Source: Thauera sp.
GTDB lineage: Bacteria > Pseudomonadota > Gammaproteobacteria > Burkholderiales > Rhodocyclaceae
Length of the DNA: 64,000 bases
Direction of reading: 5' to 3'
Assembly (NCBI GenBank): GCA_024235615.1
Contig: JACKMB010000001.1
Coordinates: 868,001 to 932,000 of the forward strand
Shown: one piece after another, positions 58,690 through 64,000 of the stretch
How the letters are laid out: the number at the start of each line of letters is the position of its first letter
Position numbering within the stretch: the first letter of the stretch is position 1
Notes under the pieces: model-generated
The model's input: the letters and a program-made list of their open reading frames with translations, nothing else
Databases searched by the model: none
What the model was told of the DNA's origin: nothing
Translations under genes and position numbers: made by a program

Positions 58690-59891
58690 TGCGCTTCCTG
58701 TTAACTTTTTTCTGCGCCGTGATCGCTTTCGGCGCAGCTCCCCTGCACGCAGCCCCCGCGGACGCGAAGTGGAAGGGCGCCGCCTTCGAGGGTGATCGCG
58801 CCAGCCTCGTCCGCCTCGCCGCCGCGGGCGCCAGGGTGGTGCGCGTCTACCGCCAATCCGACGCCTGGGTGCTCGACGAGGCGCAGCGCCTCGGCCTCAA
58901 GGTGGTGATGGGGCTGTGGCTGGAGCATCCGCGCCATGGCTTCGACTACGCCGACGCGCGGGCGGTGCGGGCGCAGGAAGACGCCGTGCTCGACTTCGTC
59001 GCCCGCTACCGCCACCATCCCGCCCTGCTCGCCTGGGGCGTGGGCAACGAGATCGAGACCGCCGTTGCCGACCCCCTGCCGCTGTGGCGCGAAGTGGATC
59101 GGCTGGCCAGCCGGATCAGGCGCCTCGACCCCGAGCACCCCACCATGATGGTGGTCGCCGACACCGGCATGGACGCCTTCCGCGCGCTCGCCGGCTGCTG
59201 TCCGAATGTGGATCTGCTCGGCATCAACGTCTATGCAGGCGCCGTGTTCGACCTGCCGCAGCGCCTGCGCGACGCCGGCATCGCCAAGCCGGTGGTGATC
59301 GCCGAGCTCGGCCCGCTCGGGCAGTGGCAGGCCGGACGCAAGCCCTGGGGCGCGCCGGTCGAGCTCACCAGCACCGAGAAGGCGCGCTTCTTCACCGAGG
59401 CGCTCGCCTTCCTCGACCGGCAGGCGCAGATCCGCGGCGTCTTCCCCTTCCTGTGGGGGGCCAAGCAGGAGCAGACCGCGACCTGGCATGGGCTGCTGCT
59501 CGCCGACGGCAGCGCCACCGCGATGAGCGACGCGCTCGCCGCGGCCTGGGGGCGGCCGGTGGCAAGGCCTGCGCCGCACATCCGCGGCATCGGCATCGGC
59601 GCCGACGAGTTCGCCCCTGGCGCGGAGATCGGCGCCGGCGTCGATGCCGTGGCGCACGACGGCGGCGCGCTCGCCACCGAGTGGGTCGTGCATGCCGAAG
59701 CCACCGACCTGCGCAAGGGCGGCGACGCCGAGCGCCCGCCGGCGCGCATCGACGTGCGCGTGCTGCACGCCGACGCCGCCAGCGTGCGCTTCGTCGCCCC
59801 GACGCAACCCGGCGCCTACCGCCTCTTCATCACCGTGCGCGACCGCGACGGCAAGGCGGCGACGGCGAACCTCCCGTTCCGGGTGCGCTGA
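58689..59891 (+). CDS. secreted glycoside-hydrolase-like protein (TIM-barrel, GH2/cellulase-superfamily type)
   Basis: The 400-residue protein has a Sec signal (MRFLLTFFCAVIAFG, cleavage after LHA near residue 21) and a TIM-barrel domain to about residue 285. Paired catalytic-looking glutamates are Glu121 in WGVGNEIE (acid/base position) and Glu206 in VVIAELGPLG (nucleophile position). This layout is that of clan GH-A glycosidases. The C-terminal 100 residues look like a small beta-sandwich. The substrate is unknown; periplasmic or extracellular glycan is likely. GTG 58689 is taken because the signal peptide begins there. It has little room for its own promoter, since the groES promoter occupies the same bases. 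Confidence 0.72.
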   Translation: MRFLLTFFCAVIAFGAAPLHAAPADAKWKGAAFEGDRASLVRLAAAGARVVRVYRQSDAWVLDEAQRLGLKVVMGLWLEHPRHGFDYADARAVRAQEDAVLDFVARYRHHPALLAWGVGNEIETAVADPLPLWREVDRLASRIRRLDPEHPTMMVVADTGMDAFRALAGCCPNVDLLGINVYAGAVFDLPQRLRDAGIAKPVVIAELGPLGQWQAGRKPWGAPVELTSTEKARFFTEALAFLDRQAQIRGVFPFLWGAKQEQTATWHGLLLADGSATAMSDALAAAWGRPVARPAPHIRGIGIGADEFAPGAEIGAGVDAVAHDGGALATEWVVHAEATDLRKGGDAERPPARIDVRVLHADAASVRFVAPTQPGAYRLFITVRDRDGKAATANLPFRVR

Positions 59892-60034
59892 GCGAGACAT
59901 CGCCCGCGCCGGCTTCGCCTGCCTCGCACCGGCCCCGTCCGCACTCGCCGGCCCGCCCTTCCTGGCTTGGCCCGCCGCCCCGCCCCGGGGGTAAGATGCC
60001 CCGCACGAGAACCCCCAGCCCAGGAGGCGCGCCC

Positions 60035-62446
60035 ATGTCCGCTCCACTCACGCCGCCGGCGCCCTTGCCGGCCGAGCGCCTGGTGGCCCGCTGCGACCCG
60101 GCGTTGCTCGGCATCGGATCCTCCGCCGAGCTGCCCGAGCTCGACGTCGCCCGCATCCACGGCCGCGCGGTGGATGCGATCCGGCTCGGCCTCGACATCC
60201 GCGCCGAGGGCTACAACCTGTTCGTGCTCGGCGACCCTGGCAGCGGCCGCCACGAGCTCGTCCGCCGCCTCCTCGAGGACGTGCGCGGCCGCGGAGAAGC
60301 GCCCGCGGACTGGTGCTACGCGTGGAACTTCGCCAACGCTTCCCAGCCACGGCTGCTGCGCCTGCCCTGCGGCCGCGGCCCGGCGCTGCGCGACGACCTC
60401 GCGCGTTTCGTCGAGGAGCTGGTGCCGGCGATCGGCGCGGTGTTCGAGAGCGAGGAGCACCGCAACCGCATCGAGGCCTTGCAGGAAGAGGCCAAGACGC
60501 GCGAGGAGAGCGCCCTGCGCAGCCTCGGCGACGAGGCCCAGAGGCTCGGCGTGGCGCTGCTGCGCACACCGCACGGCTTCGCCTTCCTGCCGATGAAGGA
60601 CGAGGGCAGCACGCTCACCCAGGAGGAGTTCGAGAAGCTGCCCGAGCCTCGCCAGCACGAGCTCGGCGAGCACATCCGCGCGCTGCACGAGCGCCTGCAC
60701 CGCCTGATGGGCGACTTCCCGCGCTGGCGGCACGAGTTGCAGAACCGCATGCGCGACGCCGGGCGCGAGGCCATCCGCGCCACCGTCACCCACATGGTCG
60801 ACGAGCTCAAGGTCCGCCACGCCAACCTGCCCGAGGTGTGCGCGCATCTGGACGCGGTGCTCGTCGACGTCGTCGCCAGCGGCGAGTCGCTGCGCGCGAC
60901 GCCGCACACCGACGAGGACAGCGAGTCGCTGACCTACACCGGCAGCATCAGCGTGCAGCGCTACCTGGTGAACCTGCTCGTCGGCAACCCCGCCGACGGC
61001 GCCCGGCCGATGGTGTACGAGGACCACCCCACGCTGCAGAACCTGGTCGGGCGCATCGACCACCTGGTGCACATGGGCACGCTGGTCAGCAACTTCACCC
61101 TGATCCGCGCCGGCGCCCTGCACCGCGCCAACGGCGGCTTCCTGGTGCTCGACGCGCTCAAGCTGCTGTCCCAGCCCTTCGCCTGGGAGGGGCTCAAGCG
61201 CGCGCTCCAGTCGGAGCGCCTGCGCATCGAGTCGCTCTCCGAGCTGATCGGCGTGACCGGTTCGGTGCAGCTCGAGCCCGAGCCCATGCCGCTCGAGCTC
61301 AAGGTCGTGCTGATCGGTGATCGCCTCACCTACTACCTGCTCGGCCAGTACGACCCCGAGTTCGCCGCCCTCTTCCGCATCAACGCCGACATGGAGAGCG
61401 AGATCGAGCGCTCGGCGGACAACACCGCCGCCTACGCCCGCCTGCTCGCCGACCTGGCGCGGCGCGCAGGCCTGCCGCCCTTGTCGGCGCCGGCGCTGGC
61501 GCGGCTGATCGAGCACGCGGCGCGCCTCGCCGCCGACGCCGAGCGCCTGAGCACGCGCACCCAGCCGCTCGACGACCGCCTGCGCGAGGCGGCCCACTTC
61601 GCCCTCGCCGCCGGCGCCGCGCGCATCGAGCGCGAGCACGTCGACGCCGCGATCGCGGCCCATCGCCGCCGTCACGAGCGCATCCGCCTGAGCCACCTCG
61701 ACCAGATCCTGCGCGGACAGTGGCTGATCGACACCGCCGGCAGCCACGTCGGCCAGGTCAACGGCCTGGCGGTGGTGCCGCTCGGCGAGGACCGCTTCGC
61801 CCACCCGCAGCGCATCACCGCCACGGTGCGCGCCGGCGCTGGCGAGATCATCGACATCGAGCGCGAGGTCAAGCTCGGCGGGCCGATCCACTCCAAGGGC
61901 GTGCTGATCCTGTCCGCCTTCCTCGCCGCGCGCTTCGGCTGGATGCTGCCGCTCTCGCTCAAGGCGAGCCTGGTCTTCGAGCAGTCCTACGGCGGCGTCG
62001 AGGGCGACAGCGCCTCGCTCGCCGAGCTGGTGGCCTTGCTGTCGGCGCTCTCGGGCGTGGCGGTGAAGCAGTCGCTCGCGGTGACCGGCTCGGTGAACCA
62101 GTTCGGCGTCGTGCAGCCGGTGGGCGGCATCAACGAGAAGATCGAGGGCTTCTTCGAGCTGTGCGCCGCGCGCGGCCTCGACGGCGGGCAAGGGGTGCTG
62201 ATCCCGCGCGCCAACGTCTGCCACCTGATGCTGCGCGACGAGGTGGTCGAGGCGGTCCGGGCCGGGCGCTTCGCGGTGTGGGCGGTGGCCGACGCCGACG
62301 AGGCGGTGGAGCTGCTCACCGGCCTGCCCGCCGGCCAGCCGGCGGCCGACGGCAGCATGCCGGCAGGTACCGTCAATGCGCGCGCCGTGGACGGCCTGCG
62401 CAAGCTGGCCGCGCTGCACCGCCGCGGCAAGCCCCGCGACGGCTGA
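60035..62446 (+). CDS. Lon-like ATP-dependent protease (S16 family, AAA+)
   Basis: The 803-residue cytoplasmic protein lacks the Lon N-terminal substrate domain. An N-terminal GDPGSGRH (66-73) is a Walker A with Arg72 in place of the usual lysine, as seen in YcbZ-type relatives. A long helical insertion (about 130-280) and the AAA+ core follow (RANGGFLVLDALKLL as Walker B; ALFRINADME). The C-terminal S16 protease domain has the Ser659-Lys702 dyad in GDSASLAELVALL and INEKIEGFFE, 43 residues apart as in Lon. The start is set by AGGAGG at 60022-60027. Substrates are unknown. It is convergent with tamA, with 9 bp between stops. Confidence 0.9.
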   Translation: MSAPLTPPAPLPAERLVARCDPALLGIGSSAELPELDVARIHGRAVDAIRLGLDIRAEGYNLFVLGDPGSGRHELVRRLLEDVRGRGEAPADWCYAWNFANASQPRLLRLPCGRGPALRDDLARFVEELVPAIGAVFESEEHRNRIEALQEEAKTREESALRSLGDEAQRLGVALLRTPHGFAFLPMKDEGSTLTQEEFEKLPEPRQHELGEHIRALHERLHRLMGDFPRWRHELQNRMRDAGREAIRATVTHMVDELKVRHANLPEVCAHLDAVLVDVVASGESLRATPHTDEDSESLTYTGSISVQRYLVNLLVGNPADGARPMVYEDHPTLQNLVGRIDHLVHMGTLVSNFTLIRAGALHRANGGFLVLDALKLLSQPFAWEGLKRALQSERLRIESLSELIGVTGSVQLEPEPMPLELKVVLIGDRLTYYLLGQYDPEFAALFRINADMESEIERSADNTAAYARLLADLARRAGLPPLSAPALARLIEHAARLAADAERLSTRTQPLDDRLREAAHFALAAGAARIEREHVDAAIAAHRRRHERIRLSHLDQILRGQWLIDTAGSHVGQVNGLAVVPLGEDRFAHPQRITATVRAGAGEIIDIEREVKLGGPIHSKGVLILSAFLAARFGWMLPLSLKASLVFEQSYGGVEGDSASLAELVALLSALSGVAVKQSLAVTGSVNQFGVVQPVGGINEKIEGFFELCAARGLDGGQGVLIPRANVCHLMLRDEVVEAVRAGRFAVWAVADADEAVELLTGLPAGQPAADGSMPAGTVNARAVDGLRKLAALHRRGKPRDG

Positions 62447-62455
62447 GCGCCAGGC

Positions 62456-64000
62456 TCAGAACGCCACCGCGACGCCGAAGTGCAGCCGCAGGCTGCGCTC
62501 CTGGTGGCCCCAGGCGAGATCGATCGCGAGCGGACCCGCGGGGCTGCGCCAGCGCGCACCGACGCCGTAGCCGACGCGCAGGTCGTAGTCCGCGCGGGTG
62601 TCGGCGGCATCCCCCGCATCGACGAAGGCGGCCGCGCCCCACTGCGGCTGGAACCAGCGCACGTACTCGGCGCTCGCGGTCGCGAGGTAGCGGCCACCGA
62701 CCGTGGCGTTGCCCTCCTTCACGCCCAGGCTCTGGTAGTCGTAGCCGCGCACCGACTGCGCGCCGCCGCTGCGGAAGAGGAAGTCTTGCGGCACGCCCTC
62801 GCGGCTGTCGGCCAGGGTCACGCCGGCCTCGCCGCGCAGGATGAACACGTCGGTGCCGCGCACCGGCTGGTAGCGCGCGACGCGCGAGTAGAGACGCAGG
62901 AAGTCCTGGTCGGAGAGCAGCGTCTTGCTGCCGCCGCCGACCTGGAACTCCAGCACGTAGCCGCTCGTGGGGTCGAGCACGTTGTCGACCGCGCGCTTCT
63001 TCCACGTCCAGTTCGCGCTCAGGGTGTTGGTCGAGCGCGAGGGGGCGCCGGCCGGCTCGATGTTCTCGTGTTGCAGGCGCAGCGCGAGCTGGGTCTCGAT
63101 GTCGCCGCGCAGCGTGGTGCGCGCGGCGCCGAGCGCCTGGGAGTCGATCTTGAGGCCTTCGAGGTCGCTCGCCTCGTAGAGCGCGCCGAAGCTGTCGCGG
63201 TCGCGCCCGCGCGGAGGCAGGAAGACATCCGCGAACAGCGCCTGGCGGCGCTCCTCGATGCGCAGGCCGGAGGAGAACTCCCAGCCGCGCTTGCGCAGGT
63301 TGGAGTCGCGGTAGCTGAGCTCGACGCGCGCGCCGGTGTTGGTCGAATAGCCCGCACCCGCGCCGGCATAACGCGGCAGCGCCTCGGTGACCCTCACCCG
63401 CACCGGCACCGCGGCCGACAGCGCCGGGTCGCGCTCGATGTCGACGATCACCGAACCGAAGTGCGGGGTGTTCTGCAGCTCGGTCTGGAAGGCGAGCAGC
63501 GCCTCGCGGTCGTAGGGCGAGCCGGGCTCGAGCTGGCTGTAGCGCTCGACGAGGTCGGCGGGCAGGTGCTCCAGGCCCTCGACGTCGAGCTCGCCGAGGT
63601 AGAACGTCGGTCCGCTGTCGATGCGCACGCGCAGGGTGGCGCGCGCGCTCTCGGGGTCGATCTCGGCGCGGCTGTCGACGATGCGCGCCGCGGCATAGCG
63701 GCGTGCCGCGACCGCATCGAGCAGCGCCTGCTTGGCCCCGTCCCAGCCACCCTGGCTGAAGGGCGCGCCGACCGGCAGGCTCCAGCCCGCGCGCAGCAGG
63801 TCCAGGTACGCGCTGCCGCCGGGCCCGGAGGTGGCGATCTCGCCGACGAACTGCAGCTCGACCTGGGCGATCTCGGTGCGCGGGCCGGGCTCCACCTCGA
63901 GCAGCCAGTCGCGCGCGTCGCTGCGATCGAAGCGCACCCGCGGCGAGAAGTAGCCCTCGGTGGCGAGCAGGCCCGCCACCTCGCGACGCGCGCGCCGGGT
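62456..64000 (-). CDS. tamA: TamA-like Omp85 family outer-membrane assembly protein (5' end outside window)
   Basis: The frame remains open to the window edge, so the 514 residues seen are the C-terminal part. They comprise POTRA-like domains (FYLGELDVEGLEHLPADLVERY; TPHFGSVIVDIERDP) and the 16-strand barrel with YSTNTGARVELSYRDSNL, the VRGYDYQSLG segment of lid loop L6 and a final strand ending FGVAVAF with a terminal Phe. TamA works with inner-membrane TamB in outer-membrane protein insertion and lipid transport. tamB, if adjacent as usual, would be expected downstream (on the left), but that place is taken by the convergent Lon-like gene, so it is not next to this copy. Confidence 0.88.
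   Translation of the reverse strand, partial: TRRARREVAGLLATEGYFSPRVRFDRSDARDWLLEVEPGPRTEIAQVELQFVGEIATSGPGGSAYLDLLRAGWSLPVGAPFSQGGWDGAKQALLDAVAARRYAAARIVDSRAEIDPESARATLRVRIDSGPTFYLGELDVEGLEHLPADLVERYSQLEPGSPYDREALLAFQTELQNTPHFGSVIVDIERDPALSAAVPVRVRVTEALPRYAGAGAGYSTNTGARVELSYRDSNLRKRGWEFSSGLRIEERRQALFADVFLPPRGRDRDSFGALYEASDLEGLKIDSQALGAARTTLRGDIETQLALRLQHENIEPAGAPSRSTNTLSANWTWKKRAVDNVLDPTSGYVLEFQVGGGSKTLLSDQDFLRLYSRVARYQPVRGTDVFILRGEAGVTLADSREGVPQDFLFRSGGAQSVRGYDYQSLGVKEGNATVGGRYLATASAEYVRWFQPQWGAAAFVDAGDAADTRADYDLRVGYGVGARWRSPAGPLAIDLAWGHQERSLRLHFGVAVAF

Overview
The window is a GC-rich chromosomal segment packed with genes. It most likely comes from a betaproteobacterium of the Rhodocyclales (Thauera/Azoarcus/Zoogloea type). 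I infer this from gene order and protein flavour: lptD-surA-pdxA-rsmA, dusB-fis-purH-purD, hemA-prfA-prmC-grxD, an AlgZ/AlgR-type pair near hemCDXY, and CIRCE-controlled groESL. There is one tRNA gene, and no rRNA, CRISPR array, prophage or intact insertion sequence. The genus is inference.

Layout. 1-2000: two divergent Tat-exported enzymes (an Acg-like nitroreductase cut by the window edge, and an intradiol dioxygenase), then an 81-bp palindromic repeat that truncates an UPF0158-like gene. 2100-9000: purC, a DUF2189 membrane protein, prlC, a higBA toxin-antitoxin pair with a palindromic operator, xthA, a Crp/Fnr regulator and a DUF2892 protein separated by a matching dyad. 9050-14900 (minus): the lptD-surA-pdxA-rsmA envelope/housekeeping cluster. 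14980-20650 (plus): amgK-murU (peptidoglycan sugar recycling) running directly into mprF and a VirJ/AcvB protein (lipid aminoacylation and its probable reversal). 20700-28300: pepP-ubiH, a TDT transporter, metNIQ and a metC-like gene. 28400-33700: dusB-fis, purH, purD, hemF. 33800-38300 (minus): hemC-hemD-hemX-hemY, with hemX apparently frameshifted in its Ala/Pro tail. 38580-46990: ppc, an AlgR/AlgZ-type two-component pair, argH, a Ser/Thr kinase fused to a cyclic-nucleotide-binding-like domain, and a fructosamine-kinase-family protein. 47000-50050: a four-gene accessory unit made of a small Tat-signal protein, a PqqD-like peptide chaperone, an HprK-related kinase and a nucleotidyltransferase. 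50080-53950 (minus): tRNA-Phe, hemA, prfA, prmC, grxD. 54000-58700 (minus): a TctD/TctE-like two-component system and groESL. 58690-64000: a secreted glycosidase-like protein, a Lon-like protease and the 3' part of tamA.

How it works together. Six tetrapyrrole genes (hemA, C, D, X, Y, F) and three purine genes (purC, H, D) lie within 60 kb. The envelope theme is strong: LPS insertion, outer-membrane chaperoning, muropeptide sugar recycling, aminoacyl-lipid synthesis and hydrolysis, and TamA. The most interesting locus is the HPr-rel-A-type unit at 47224-50054. A PqqD-like chaperone, an HprK-like kinase and a nucleotidyltransferase look like a peptide or protein modification pathway, and the co-directional Tat-signal protein with a Cys-containing Gly/Ser-rich tail is the natural candidate substrate.
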